The notes: generated by a model not told the origin, from the sequence alone. A stretch of 64,000 nt of DNA from Conexibacter sp. CPCC 205762 (GCF_030646155.1 NZ_JAUTDN010000030.1:1-64000), one strand, 5' to 3'; counted from the stretch's first letter, positions 26,665 through 36,441 are shown. A program made the numbers and translations.

Positions 26665-26683
26665 TGTGACTTTCCGCGTCACA
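26665..26683. promoter_or_regulatory. inverted repeat upstream of the glycosidase gene
   Basis: TGTGAC and GTCACA flank a 7-nt spacer, 11 nt after the ku stop. It may be an operator for the downstream gene or a weak terminator for ku; no T-run follows. Confidence 0.35.
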
Positions 26684-26738
26684 TGGTGTTTACGCTTTCT
26701 CAACTCCGTCGCATGGAACGCGGCGGAACCTCCAGCTC

Positions 26739-27515
26739 ATGAGCCCGCTCATCGCACCCGTCGCGGATCCGGCCCCGCCGGCGCACCTGCGCTCGCTCCG
26801 CGTGACGCTCGCCGACGGCGCGCAGACGACCGTCCACGTCGCCGCCCACCAGCTCGCCAGCACGCGCGTGCGCGTCGTGCGGCTGACGCGACCGGAGCAG
26901 CTCGCCAGCTGGTGCGCCCGCACCGGCACCGAGGAGGCGATCGTCGGCGGCTTCTTCGTGCGCCCGCACGGCCGCCCGCTGGGCGAGGTCCGCACGCATG
27001 GGATCGCGCGTGAGAGCACGCCCTTCCTGGCGCCGTGGCACAAGATCCGCGCGTCGCTGCACGTCGACCGCGGCAGCGTCGCGATCGGCCCGCGCGACAG
27101 CTTCTGCACCGCGCCCCGCGGCGACCTGCTGCAGGCCGGGCCGCTGCTCGTCCACCACGGCAAGCCGGCCGTCCACGCCGGCACCGACCCGGAGGGCTTC
27201 TCGGCCGGCGCGGAGCAGTTCGACTCCGACATCAGCGACGGCCGCCATCCGCGCGCGGCGATCGCGCTCGCCGGCGAGACGCTGCTGGCGGTCGCCTGCG
27301 ACGGCCGCGCCGACGACGAGGCCGGGCTGACGCTCGACGAGCTGGCGGCGACGCTGGTCGACCTCGGCGCGCAGCAGGCGATGAACCTCGACGGCGGCGG
27401 CTCGACCTCGCTCGTCTGCGGCGGCACGCTGCGCAACATCCCGCGCGGCAACTACGACACCGTCGTCCCGGGCGGCCGCTCGATCTCGACGGCGATCGCC
27501 TTCGCGCCCCGCTGA
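26739..27515 (+). CDS. phosphodiester glycosidase (NAGPA-domain) protein
   Basis: 258 aa. The fold family is that of the uncovering enzyme NAGPA: GGFF near residue 70, GPLLVHHGKPAV, and the signature MNLDGGGSTSLV near residue 215 followed by RNIPRGN and PGGRSIS. Members cleave GlcNAc-phosphodiester links, in bacteria often on wall or exopolysaccharide. No signal peptide is seen, so the product appears cytoplasmic or non-classically exported, which is odd for the family. Substrate unknown. Confidence 0.83.
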   Translation: MSPLIAPVADPAPPAHLRSLRVTLADGAQTTVHVAAHQLASTRVRVVRLTRPEQLASWCARTGTEEAIVGGFFVRPHGRPLGEVRTHGIARESTPFLAPWHKIRASLHVDRGSVAIGPRDSFCTAPRGDLLQAGPLLVHHGKPAVHAGTDPEGFSAGAEQFDSDISDGRHPRAAIALAGETLLAVACDGRADDEAGLTLDELAATLVDLGAQQAMNLDGGGSTSLVCGGTLRNIPRGNYDTVVPGGRSISTAIAFAPR

Positions 27516-27550
27516 CACGGCTGACACCCGGCGCCGTCGCGGTCCGCGCC

Positions 27551-27618
27551 CGCCGGCGCCCCGCCCCCGCCGGCGCCCCGCCCCCGCCGGCGCCCCGCGC
27601 CCGCCGGCGCCTCGCCTG
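27551..27618. repeat. 17-bp tandem repeat, four copies
   Basis: The unit CGCCGGCGCCCCGCCCC occurs twice exactly (27551-27567, 27568-27584), once with one change (27585-27601) and once more diverged (27602-27618). It fills the middle of the 202-nt gap between the glycosidase and glycosyltransferase genes. Confidence 0.8.
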
Positions 27619-27704
27619 CCTCGCGCGCGCCGATTCGCGCGGCGCGCGCCCCCGCGCGCAACTAGCCGGTTGCACGAGCGCCCGCGGGCCCGGAATCCCG
27701 CTGC

Positions 27705-27710
27705 TAGCGT
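27705..27710 (+). promoter_or_regulatory. -10 element (TAGCGT) of the glycosyltransferase gene
   Basis: TAGCGT ends 7 nt before the GTG at 27718. It supports this start over an in-frame codon at 27670 that lies upstream of the hexamer. Confidence 0.5.
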
Positions 27711-27717
27711 CGAACGG

Positions 27718-29097
27718 GTGCTGGACCAAGATTCCGACGACTCGCGCCGCCGCGCCCTCATCGGCGTCGCCTTCTTCCCGCGCGGCGGCTCCGCCCACGT
27801 GATCCGCGCGCTCGCCGGCGCGCTGCCCGCGCACGGCTGGGAGACGACCGTCGTCAGCGGCTCGCAGCCCGGCGCCGGCGACGCCGAGCAGTTCTACGCC
27901 GGTCTCGACGTGCGCGCGGTGCCGGTCGCCGAGCGCGGCCTGCTCGCCTCCTACGAGGATCGCCCCGACGCGCCCGACCGCGTCTTCGCCGACCTCGGCG
28001 ACGCCGCCTTCGAGCGGCAGGTGACCGCCTGGGCCGGCGCCCTGGAGCAGGCCGGCGCGGCTGAGGCCGACGTCCTCCACCTGCACCACCTGACGCCGCT
28101 GCACGCGGCGGCGGAGCGCGTCGCGCCGGACGTGCCGGTCGTCGGCCACCTGCACGGCACCGAGCTGCTGATGCTGGAGCGGATCGCGGCCGGCGCGCCG
28201 CCGAGCTGGCGCCACGCCGACGCGTGGGCCGAGCGGATGCGCGCGTGGGCCGACCGCTGCGCGCTCACGATCGTGCTGACCGAGCGCCAGAAGGAGCGCG
28301 TCGCCGCGCTGCTCGAGCTCCCGCCCGAGCGCTGCGTCGCGGTCCCCAACGGCGTCGACGCGGCGCAGTTCGCGCCCGCGCCGGTCGACCGCCGCGCCCA
28401 CTGGCGCAGGCTGCTGGTGGAGCGGCCGCGCGGCTGGCGCCCCGGCGGTCACGAGGGCTCGGTCGCCTACGAGGTCGGCGATCTGACCGCCTTCGAGGGC
28501 GACGGCCCGGTGCTGCTGTACGTCGGCCGCTTCACCGAGGTCAAGCGCGTCGGCCTGCTGATCCGGGCGTTCGCGCGCGCCCAGCGCAACTGGGACGTGC
28601 GCGTCCCGCTCGTGATCGTCGGCGGTCATCCCGGCGAGTGGGAGGGCGAGCATCCGTGGGAGGCGATCCGCGCCAGCGGCGCCCGCGACGTCTTCCTGGC
28701 CGGCTGGCAGCACCACCACGAGCTGCCGCAGATCCTCAACGCCGCCGACGCGCTGATCCTGCCGTCGGTGCGCGAGCAGTTCGGCTCGGTGCTGGTCGAG
28801 GCGATGGCCTGCGGGCTGCCGCCGGTGGCCGCCGACGCGCTCGGTCCGGCCGAGATCGTGCGGCCGGGGGAGACCGGTTGGCTGGTCGAACCGGACGACG
28901 AAGGGGCTTTGGTCAACGCGTTGACAGAAGTCGTCGAGAAGCCGGCAGAACGCCGACGGCGCGGGGCGAAAGCACGGATCGACGCGGTCGCGCGTTTCGG
29001 TCGCGACGCAGCGGCAGCGCGAGTTGCGGCAACATATGCGGCGGCGGTCAGCGCGGACGCGCCTCCGAGCGGGGCTCCGGCAGTCGCTTCGAGCTGA
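27718..29097 (+). CDS. GT4-family glycosyltransferase
   Basis: 459-aa retaining glycosyltransferase of GT-B fold. The N-terminal domain opens with IGVAFFPRGGSAHVIRALAG and contains HLHGTELL. VVAVPNGVDAAQF-like sequence (VAVPNGVDAAQF) marks the domain junction. The nucleotide-sugar domain has LLYVGRFTEVKRVGLLI and ends with REQFGSVLVEAMACGLPPVA, the E-x7-E motif region. It transfers a sugar from an NDP or GDP donor; the acceptor cannot be inferred, and no polysaccharide cluster adjoins. AGA codons are rare here compared with neighbours. Confidence 0.88.
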   Translation: MLDQDSDDSRRRALIGVAFFPRGGSAHVIRALAGALPAHGWETTVVSGSQPGAGDAEQFYAGLDVRAVPVAERGLLASYEDRPDAPDRVFADLGDAAFERQVTAWAGALEQAGAAEADVLHLHHLTPLHAAAERVAPDVPVVGHLHGTELLMLERIAAGAPPSWRHADAWAERMRAWADRCALTIVLTERQKERVAALLELPPERCVAVPNGVDAAQFAPAPVDRRAHWRRLLVERPRGWRPGGHEGSVAYEVGDLTAFEGDGPVLLYVGRFTEVKRVGLLIRAFARAQRNWDVRVPLVIVGGHPGEWEGEHPWEAIRASGARDVFLAGWQHHHELPQILNAADALILPSVREQFGSVLVEAMACGLPPVAADALGPAEIVRPGETGWLVEPDDEGALVNALTEVVEKPAERRRRGAKARIDAVARFGRDAAAARVAATYAAAVSADAPPSGAPAVASS

Positions 29098-29152
29098 CCC
29101 ACATATCACGAATTTCCTGCTGGTGGAGCGCTGCCGGGGGTCGGCCCGCTGG

Positions 29153-29158
29153 TACCCT
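29153..29158 (+). promoter_or_regulatory. -10 element of gltB
   Basis: TACCCT lies 46 nt before the gltB ATG, so this message would carry a leader of about 40 nt, unlike the leaderless genes in the window. Confidence 0.4.
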
Positions 29159-29204
29159 GTGGCCTCTTCTCAGTGTTCGCGACGCCCGCCGGGACACAGG
29201 ATTC

Positions 29205-32200
29205 ATGCGCACGATCAAGCCGCCAAAGGCCGCTGGCCTCTACCACCCCTCACATGAGCACGACGCCTGTGGTGTCGCGTTCGTAGCCAAGATCACGGGT
29301 GATGCCGACCACGGCGTCGTCGGTCGCGCGCTCTACGCGCTCGAGAACCTCGAGCACCGTGGCGCCGCCGGCGCGGACCCGACGACCGGCGACGGCGCGG
29401 GCATCCTGCTGCAGCTGCCCGACGAGTTCTTCCGCGCCGTCGTGCCGTTCCCGCTCCCGGAGAAGGGCCGCTTCGCCGTCGGCGTGCTGTTCCTGCCGCA
29501 GGAGCAGGAGGCGCAGGAGCGGATCGTCGCGCTCGTCGACCAGACGATCGCCGACGAGGGCCAGAGAGTCCTCGGCTGGCGCGACGTGCCGGTCGACGAG
29601 GCGTTCGTCGGCGTCACCGCCGGCGCCGCCGCGCCGCTGATCCGCCAGGTCTTCGTCGGCGCCGCCGACGAGCTGCCCGACCAGCTCGCCTTCGAGCGCA
29701 AGCTGTACGTGATCCGCCGCCTGATCGAGAAGGGCGCCGGCCCGGAGCTGGCGATCCCGTCGTTCTCCTCGCGCACGGTCGTCTACAAGGGCATGCTGAC
29801 CGCGCCGCAGATGTCGGGCTACTACCCCGACCTCAAGGACGAGCGGATGGTCACGCGCCTGGCGCTCGTCCACTCGCGCTTCTCGACCAACACCTTCCCG
29901 TCGTGGGAGCTGGCGCATCCGTACCGGATGCTCGCCCACAACGGCGAGATCAACACGCTGCGCGGCAACATCAACTGGATGCGCGCGCGTGAGTCGCAGC
30001 TGCTCTCGGACCACTTCGGCGACGACCTCGACAAGATCATGCCGGTCGTGCGCGAGGGCGGGTCGGACTCCGCGACCTTCGACAACGTGCTCGAGCTGCT
30101 CGTGCTCGACGGCCGCCCGATCACCCACGCGGTGATGATGATGGTGCCGGAGGCCTACCGCGACAACGCGGAGCTGCCGCCGGCCGTGCGCGGCTTCTAC
30201 GACTATCACTCGTGCGTGATGGAGCCGTGGGACGGCCCCGCCGCGATCTGCTTCACCGACGGCACCCAGGTCGGCGCGACGCTCGACCGCAACGGCCTGC
30301 GCCCCGGCCGCTGGGTCCAGACGACCGACGGCTACGTCGTGCTCGCGTCCGAGACCGGCGTGATCAAGGCGAAGCCGAACGAGATCGTCCGCAAGGGCCG
30401 CCTGCAGCCGGGCAAGGTCTTCCTCGTCGACCTCGAGCAGGGCCGCATCGTCGAGGACGAGGAGGTCAAGGCGAGAATCGCCGGCCAGCGTCCCTACGGC
30501 GAGTGGTACGCCGAGCGCGTCGTCCACATCGACGACCTGCCCGAGCGCGCCCCGCGCGCGCCCCGCGTCGAGCCGCTGCGCAGCAAGCAGCTCGCCTTCG
30601 GCTACTCGCAGGAGGACCTGCGGATCACGATCGCGCCGATGGCGGTCAGCGGCGAGGAGCCGACCGCCTCGATGGGCAACGACGCCGCGCTGGCCGTCCT
30701 CTCCGACCGCCAGCCGCCGCTGTTCTCGTACTTCAAGCAGCTGTTCGCGCAGGTCACCAACCCGCCGATCGACCCGATCCGCGAGAAGGTCGTGATGTCG
30801 CTGGCGACCTCGGTCGGCGCCGAGGTCAACCTGCTCGACGAGAGCCCGGCGCACGCGCACCAGCTGTTCATGAAGCAGCCGATCCTGCGCAACCACGAGC
30901 TGGAGAAGCTGCGGCAGGTCTCGCACGACATATTCCACGCCGCCACGATCGACCTCACCTGGCCGGTCGAGCAGGGCCCGGACGGCATGGAGCGCCGCCT
31001 CAGAGCGATCTGCGACGAGGCCTCGACCTGGATCGAGCGCGGCGCCAACATCGTGATCCTGTCGGACCGCAACCTCGGCGCCGAGCGCGTCGCGATCCCG
31101 TCGCTGCTGGCGGTCGCCGCGGTCCACCACCACCTCGTCCGCGCCGGCACGCGCCTGCGCTGCGGGCTCGTGATCGAGAGCGGCGAGCCGCGCGAGATCC
31201 ACCACATGGCGACGCTGATCGGCTACGGCGCGGCCGCGATCAACCCGTACCTGATGTTCGAGTCGCTCGACGAGCTGGCCGACCACGGCCGCCTGCCGAT
31301 CGACCTCGACCGCGAGACGGCCGAGCAGCGGATCGTGAGAGCGATCGGCAGAGGCCTGCTGAAGACCTTCTCGAAGATGGGCATCTCGACGATCCAGTCG
31401 TACTGCGGCGCGCAGATCTTCGAGGCCGTCGGGCTCGAGCCGAGACTGGTCGAGACCTACTTCACCGGCACCTCGTCGCGGATCGGCGGCATCGGCATGG
31501 ACGTGCTCGCGAGAGAGGCGCTCGAGCGCCACTTCCGCGCGTACCCGCGCACCGGCCGCGAGACGCTGCCGGTCGGCGGCGTGCTGCAGTGGCGCCGCAA
31601 CGGCGAGCGTCACATCTGGAACCCGGACACGATCGCGCTGCTCCAGCACGCGGTCAGAGCCGAGGACGGCAAGGCCGGCCAGACCTACGACGACTTCGCC
31701 CGCGCCGTCAACGACGAGGCGGCCCGCAAGGCGTCGCTGCGCGGTCTGATGAAGCTGAAGACGCTCGCCGAGCCGATCCCGCTCGACGAGGTCGAGTCGG
31801 CCGAGGAGATCGTCAAGCGCTTCTCGACCGGCGCGATGTCGCTCGGCGCGATCTCGCGCGAGTCGCACGAGGCGCTCGCGGTCGCGATGAACCGCATCGG
31901 CGGCAGATCGAACACCGGCGAGGGCGGCGAGGACCCCAGCCGCTTCGCCCCGGACGAGAACGGCGACAACCGCCGCTCGGCGATCAAGCAGATCGCCTCC
32001 GGCCGCTTCGGCGTGACGCCGCATTACCTCGTCAACGCCGACCAGCTGCAGATCAAGATGGCGCAGGGCGCCAAGCCCGGCGAGGGCGGTCAGCTGCCCG
32101 GCCACAAGGTCGACGGCTACATCGCCAACCTGCGCCACTCGACGCCCGGCGTCGGCCTGATCTCGCCGCCGCCGCACCACGACATCTACTCGATCGAGGA

Positions 32201-33719
32201 TCTCAAGCAGCTGATCTACGACCTGCGCTGCTCCAACCCGGAGGCGTCGGTCTCGGTCAAGCTCGTCTCGGAGGTCGGCGTCGGCACGGTCGCCGCGGGC
32301 GTCGCGAAGGCGCACGCCGACCACATCGTCGTCTCCGGCCACGACGGCGGCACCGGCGCCTCACCGGCGTCGTCGATCCAGGCCGCCGGCACGCCGTGGG
32401 AGATCGGCCTCGCCGAGACGCAGCAGACGCTGCTGCTGAACGACCTGCGCTCGCGCGTCGTCGTCCAGGCCGACGGGCAGATGAAGACCGGCCGCGACGT
32501 CGTCGTCGCCGCGCTGCTGGGCGCCGACGAGGTCGGCTTCTCGACCGCGCCGCTGATCGCGATGGGCTGCATCATGATGCGCGTCTGCCACCTGAACACG
32601 TGTCCGGTCGGCATCGCGACGCAGAACCCGGAGCTGCGCGCCCGCTTCCAGGGCACGCCCGACCACGTCGTCAAGTACCTCTTCTTCGTCGCCGAGGAGA
32701 CGCGCCAGCTGATGGCGTCGATCGGCGTCCGCAGCTTCGCCGAGATGATCGGCCGCACCGACCTGTTGGAGATGGACGGCGCGATCGACCACTGGAAGGC
32801 GCGCGGGGTCGACCTCAGCGCCGTCTTCGCGATGCCGGAGCTGCCCGAGGGCACGCCGCTGCACCAGACGATCAGCCAGGAGCCGGTCCTCACCGACGCG
32901 CTCGACTGGACGCTGGTCGAGGGCGCGGAGCCGGCGATCGCGCGCGGCGAGAAGGTCGTGCTGGAGGCGGAGGTCCGCAACGTCGACCGCACCGTCGGCG
33001 GCATCCTCTCCAGCCGCGTCGCCAAGCAGCTCGGCCCGGACGGCCTGCCCGAGGGCACGATCGAGGTCGCGCTCAGCGGCTCCGCCGGCCAGAGCTTCGG
33101 CGCCTGGCTGATGCCCGGCGTCAGCTTCACGCTCACGGGCGAGACGAACGACTACACCGGCAAGGGCCTCGCCGGCGGCGTGCTGACCGTGCGCCCGCCC
33201 GCCGACGCCGCCTACGACCTCGAGAGATCGCCGATCGTCGGCAACACCGTGCTGTACGGCGCCACCCGCGGCCGCGCCTTCTTCCGCGGCCTCGCGGGCG
33301 AGCGCTTCGGCGTCCGCAACTCCGGTGCCCACGCGGTCGTCGAGGGCGTCGGCGACCACGGCTGCGAGTACATGACCGGCGGTCGCGTCGTCGTGCTCGG
33401 CCCGACCGGCCGCAACTTCGCCGCCGGCATGTCCGGCGGCGTCGCGTACGTCTACGACGAGCACCACCGTTTCGCCGCGCTTTGCAACCCGGAGCTGGTG
33501 GAGCTGGAGCAGCTCGACGAGGACGACGAGATCGAGCTGAAGGACCTCGTCGCGGAGCACGCGGCGCGCACCGGCTCGCAGATCGCGCAGCGGATCCTCG
33601 ACGACTGGGAGAACGCCTCCCAGCGCTTCGTCAAGGTGATGCCGCGCGACTACAAGCGCGCGCTCGCCGAGAGAGCTGCGCGTGAGCAGACCGCGACCGG
33701 CGTCGCGGCCGAAGCCTGA
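29205..33719 (+). CDS. gltB: glutamate synthase large (alpha) subunit
   Basis: 1504 aa. The class II glutamine amidotransferase domain begins just before Cys22 (HDACGVAF), which must be exposed by removal of 21 residues. GEINTLRGNINWM lies in the same domain. The FMN synthase domain contains GAMSLGAISRESHEALA and GEGGEDPSRF. Cysteines 1122, 1128 and 1133 (CIMMRVCHLNTC) bind the 3Fe-4S cluster. The C-terminal GXGXG beta-helix (SGSAGQSFGAWL) ends the protein. It makes two glutamates from 2-oxoglutarate and glutamine using electrons from GltD. The frame is open upstream, but only ATG 29205 fits. Confidence 0.97.
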   Translation: MRTIKPPKAAGLYHPSHEHDACGVAFVAKITGDADHGVVGRALYALENLEHRGAAGADPTTGDGAGILLQLPDEFFRAVVPFPLPEKGRFAVGVLFLPQEQEAQERIVALVDQTIADEGQRVLGWRDVPVDEAFVGVTAGAAAPLIRQVFVGAADELPDQLAFERKLYVIRRLIEKGAGPELAIPSFSSRTVVYKGMLTAPQMSGYYPDLKDERMVTRLALVHSRFSTNTFPSWELAHPYRMLAHNGEINTLRGNINWMRARESQLLSDHFGDDLDKIMPVVREGGSDSATFDNVLELLVLDGRPITHAVMMMVPEAYRDNAELPPAVRGFYDYHSCVMEPWDGPAAICFTDGTQVGATLDRNGLRPGRWVQTTDGYVVLASETGVIKAKPNEIVRKGRLQPGKVFLVDLEQGRIVEDEEVKARIAGQRPYGEWYAERVVHIDDLPERAPRAPRVEPLRSKQLAFGYSQEDLRITIAPMAVSGEEPTASMGNDAALAVLSDRQPPLFSYFKQLFAQVTNPPIDPIREKVVMSLATSVGAEVNLLDESPAHAHQLFMKQPILRNHELEKLRQVSHDIFHAATIDLTWPVEQGPDGMERRLRAICDEASTWIERGANIVILSDRNLGAERVAIPSLLAVAAVHHHLVRAGTRLRCGLVIESGEPREIHHMATLIGYGAAAINPYLMFESLDELADHGRLPIDLDRETAEQRIVRAIGRGLLKTFSKMGISTIQSYCGAQIFEAVGLEPRLVETYFTGTSSRIGGIGMDVLAREALERHFRAYPRTGRETLPVGGVLQWRRNGERHIWNPDTIALLQHAVRAEDGKAGQTYDDFARAVNDEAARKASLRGLMKLKTLAEPIPLDEVESAEEIVKRFSTGAMSLGAISRESHEALAVAMNRIGGRSNTGEGGEDPSRFAPDENGDNRRSAIKQIASGRFGVTPHYLVNADQLQIKMAQGAKPGEGGQLPGHKVDGYIANLRHSTPGVGLISPPPHHDIYSIEDLKQLIYDLRCSNPEASVSVKLVSEVGVGTVAAGVAKAHADHIVVSGHDGGTGASPASSIQAAGTPWEIGLAETQQTLLLNDLRSRVVVQADGQMKTGRDVVVAALLGADEVGFSTAPLIAMGCIMMRVCHLNTCPVGIATQNPELRARFQGTPDHVVKYLFFVAEETRQLMASIGVRSFAEMIGRTDLLEMDGAIDHWKARGVDLSAVFAMPELPEGTPLHQTISQEPVLTDALDWTLVEGAEPAIARGEKVVLEAEVRNVDRTVGGILSSRVAKQLGPDGLPEGTIEVALSGSAGQSFGAWLMPGVSFTLTGETNDYTGKGLAGGVLTVRPPADAAYDLERSPIVGNTVLYGATRGRAFFRGLAGERFGVRNSGAHAVVEGVGDHGCEYMTGGRVVVLGPTGRNFAAGMSGGVAYVYDEHHRFAALCNPELVELEQLDEDDEIELKDLVAEHAARTGSQIAQRILDDWENASQRFVKVMPRDYKRALAERAAREQTATGVAAEA

Positions 33720-33732
33720 GAAGGACACGGAC

Positions 33733-35304
33733 ATGGGTGAGCTTGGCGGTTTCCTGAGAATCCAGCGTGTCGGCTTCGACAAACGCGACCCCGAGAAGCG
33801 GGTCAACGACTACGACCAGTACTTCCAGCTCCAGCCGGAGGAGCAGCTCAAGCAGCAGGGCGCGCGCTGCATGGACTGCGGCATCCCCTTCTGCCACGAG
33901 GGCTGCCCGCTCGGGAACCTGATCCCGGACTGGAACGACCTCGTCTTCCGCGACCGCTGGCAGGACGCGATCGTCCAGCTGCACGCGACCAACAACTTCC
34001 CCGAGTTCACGGGCCGGATCTGCCCGGCGCCGTGCGAGTCGGCGTGCGTCCTGGCCGTCAACGACGACCCGGTCACGATCGAGCAGGTCGAGCTGTCGAT
34101 CGTCGAGCGCGCCTACGAAGAGGGCTGGATCGTCCCCGAGCCGCCGGACCGCCGCACCGGCAAGACGGTCGGCGTCGTCGGCTCCGGCCCGGCCGGCCTC
34201 GCGGTCGCCGCGGAGCTGAACAAGTCGGGCCACTTCGTGACCGTCTACGAGCGCGACGAGGGTCCAGGCGGCCTGATGCGCTTCGGCGTGCCGGACGCGA
34301 AGCTGCCGAAGTCGGTGATCGACCGCCGCGTCGCGATCCTCAGAGCCGAGGGCATCAGATTCGAGTACGGCGTCGACGTCGGCAACGACGTGACGGCGGA
34401 GGAGCTGCGCGACCGCCACGACGCCGTCGTCGTCGCGATCGGCTCGCGCATCCCGCGCGACGTCGAGGCGCCCGGCCGCGAGCTGGCCGGCATCCACCCG
34501 GCGATGGACTACCTCTACCAGCGCAACCGCTGGGTCGCCAGACAGGAAGGGCGTCCCTCGCGCGACCCCGCGCCCGGCGAGGAGATCGTCGCGGCCGGCA
34601 AGCACGTGATCGTGATCGGCGGCGGCGACACCGGGATGGACTGCATCTCGAACGCCAACCGCGAGGGCGCCGCCAGCGCGCGCATCCTCGACGTGTACCA
34701 GGAGCTGCCGGAGGGCGGGCGCGACGAGCGCACGCCGTGGCCGCTGCCGCCGAAGCGGACCGAGACGACCTACGCGCTCGAAGAGGGCGGCGAGCGCCGC
34801 TGGGGCACCGAGGTCTACGGCTTCTCGGGCGAGGACGGCAAGGTCACGCACGTCCACGCGCGCAAGGTCGTCGGCTCCTCCTCGCGCGACCTGAGAGTGG
34901 TCGAGGGCAGCGAGTACACGCTGCCGGCCGACCTCGTGCTGTTCGCGATCGGCTTCACGCATCCCGAGCACGCCGGCCTCGTCGAGCAGCTCGAGCTCGA
35001 GCGCGACCCGCGCGGCAACGTCAAGACGATGAAGACCTACCGCACCAACGTCGACGGCGTCTACGCCTGCGGCGACGCGCGCATCGGCCAGTCGCTGGTC
35101 GTGACCGCGATCGCGGAGGGGCGCAAGTGCGCGCGCATCGTCAATCGCGACCTCGGCGGCTCGCCGATGGACGCGGACCGCGAGAAGCTGGCGATCGGCG
35201 CCTGGGACGGCGAGATCGACCACACGCTGCGCCACGAGGCCGACGTCGCCGGCAACGTCCGCCTCGGCGACGACTTCTTCAGCGGGCCTGGTGGCCCGAT
35301 CTGA
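33733..35304 (+). CDS. gltD: glutamate synthase small (beta) subunit
   Basis: 523 aa. N-terminal cysteines (RCMDCGIPFCHEGCPLGN and CPAPCESAC) bind two 4Fe-4S clusters. VGVVGSGPAGLAVAAEL is the FAD Rossmann motif and VIVIGGGDTGMDC the NADPH one. CGDARIGQSLVVTAIAEG closes the FAD site. It passes electrons from NADPH to GltB. ATG 33733 lies 13 nt after the gltB stop and follows GAAGGA; an in-frame GTG at 33682 inside gltB is less likely. A hairpin at 35386-35418 ends the operon. Confidence 0.96.
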   Translation: MGELGGFLRIQRVGFDKRDPEKRVNDYDQYFQLQPEEQLKQQGARCMDCGIPFCHEGCPLGNLIPDWNDLVFRDRWQDAIVQLHATNNFPEFTGRICPAPCESACVLAVNDDPVTIEQVELSIVERAYEEGWIVPEPPDRRTGKTVGVVGSGPAGLAVAAELNKSGHFVTVYERDEGPGGLMRFGVPDAKLPKSVIDRRVAILRAEGIRFEYGVDVGNDVTAEELRDRHDAVVVAIGSRIPRDVEAPGRELAGIHPAMDYLYQRNRWVARQEGRPSRDPAPGEEIVAAGKHVIVIGGGDTGMDCISNANREGAASARILDVYQELPEGGRDERTPWPLPPKRTETTYALEEGGERRWGTEVYGFSGEDGKVTHVHARKVVGSSSRDLRVVEGSEYTLPADLVLFAIGFTHPEHAGLVEQLELERDPRGNVKTMKTYRTNVDGVYACGDARIGQSLVVTAIAEGRKCARIVNRDLGGSPMDADREKLAIGAWDGEIDHTLRHEADVAGNVRLGDDFFSGPGGPI

Positions 35305-35385
35305 CACCCTGTCAAGGTAAGCTGCACGCGGCAGGGCGCTTGACGTTCTGCTGCGCCGGAATCGTCTCCCCCACGATTGCCGGCA

Positions 35386-35418
35386 GCGGAGGGCCCGGAT
35401 GTTTTCGGGCCCTTCCGC
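35386..35418 (+). terminator. hairpin after gltD
   Basis: GCGGAGGGCCCG pairs with CGGGCCCTTCCGC (one bulged base) around an 8-nt loop that contains TTTT. There is no T-run after the stem. It sits 80 nt after the gltD stop and ends right before the -10 of the next gene. Confidence 0.5.
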
Positions 35419-35419
35419 A

Positions 35420-35425
35420 TATCCT
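35420..35425 (+). promoter_or_regulatory. -10 element (TATCCT) of the flippase-like gene
   Basis: TATCCT starts 2 nt after the hairpin and ends 8 nt before the ATG at 35434. The promoter is therefore squeezed between the hairpin and the gene. Confidence 0.5.
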
Positions 35426-35433
35426 GGGTCAAG

Positions 35434-36441
35434 ATGCTCGTCACCGCCTCGCTCGGCAGCGATATCAGTCGCTTCTTCGACTCGGTCGGTGAGTTCCTCG
35501 GGAACCTGGCCGGGCTGAACTGGCTCGCGCTGCTGCTGGCGCTCATCTGCTATTTCGCCTACCTGACGCTGCGCTCGCGCGCGCTCTTCAACGCCGTCCA
35601 GGCGGCCTTCCCGAGCGAGCCCGTGCGCTGGCGCGACATCTGGGGGGCGTACGTCTCCGGCGTCGGCATCAACCAGGTCTTCCCGCTCGGCGGCGGCACG
35701 ATCGTCCAGTACTTCCTGACGCGGATCTCGATACCGAACTCGTCCTACCCGGCGATCGTCGCCGCGCTCTGGACCGGGCTCGTGTTCGACTACGCCGTCA
35801 ACATCGTGATCCTGCTGTTCGCCTTCACGCAGGGCGTCTTCCCGAAGCCGCCGGACTTCTCCAAGCTGCCGGCGTTCGACCTCGCCTTCTTCGCCTCGCA
35901 CCCGCGCTTCACGCTCTTCTTCCTGACCGCGCTGGGGATCGGCGTGCTGGTCGCGTTCGCGCTGCTGTCGGCGAGAGTGAAGGCGTTCTGGGCGCGCGTC
36001 CGGCAGGGCTTCACGATCCTCAGAGACCGCCGCCGCTACCTGCGCGAGATGGTCACCTGGCAGTCGGCGGCGTGGATCGCGCGCTTCTTCACCTACTGGT
36101 TCCTGCTCGACGCCTTCCACATCGGCGGCGGGGTCAGAAACGCGCTGCTGGTGCTCGGCGTCCAGGTCGTCGCGATGCTGATGCCGTTCACGCCCGGCGG
36201 CGCCGGCGTGCAGCAGGCGCTGCTGCTGACCGTCTTCGCGGGCGCGGCGACGGGGGCGGAGGTCGCCGCCTTCTCGGTCGGCCAGCAGATCGCGCTGGCG
36301 GCCGGCGCGGCGGCGATGGCGTTCGGCGCGCTCGCGATGATCTTCAGATTCCGCTCGTTCAAGGAAGTGATCAGAGCGGGCAAGGAGCACCGCAAGCAGG
36401 GCGACGCACCGCCGCCGATCGACGCGACCGCTCGAACTTGA
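35434..36441 (+). CDS. flippase-like/lysylphosphatidylglycerol synthase transmembrane-family protein
   Basis: 335-aa polytopic membrane protein of the UPF0104 (LPG synthase TM region-like) family. Hydrophobic helices include LALLLALICYFAYLTL, FDYAVNIVILLFAFTQGV, FTLFFLTALGIGVLVAF and ALLVLGVQVVAMLMPFTPGG. PFTPGGAGVQQALLL is the family's conserved PGGxG turn. GINQVFPLGGGTIVQYFL is the first conserved loop. No soluble synthase domain follows, so lipid or polyisoprenoid flipping is the better guess than lysyl transfer. Start at ATG 35434, just after a -10 hexamer. Confidence 0.82.
   Translation: MLVTASLGSDISRFFDSVGEFLGNLAGLNWLALLLALICYFAYLTLRSRALFNAVQAAFPSEPVRWRDIWGAYVSGVGINQVFPLGGGTIVQYFLTRISIPNSSYPAIVAALWTGLVFDYAVNIVILLFAFTQGVFPKPPDFSKLPAFDLAFFASHPRFTLFFLTALGIGVLVAFALLSARVKAFWARVRQGFTILRDRRRYLREMVTWQSAAWIARFFTYWFLLDAFHIGGGVRNALLVLGVQVVAMLMPFTPGGAGVQQALLLTVFAGAATGAEVAAFSVGQQIALAAGAAAMAFGALAMIFRFRSFKEVIRAGKEHRKQGDAPPPIDATART

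Noticed and set aside
26665..26683. CRP-like site TGTGA/TCACA before the glycosidase gene
   Set aside because: The spacer is 9 nt instead of 6, so the CRP consensus is not met; kept only as a generic inverted repeat.
27551..27618. CRISPR array
   Set aside because: Units are 17 bp and directly abutting, with no spacers and no cas genes.
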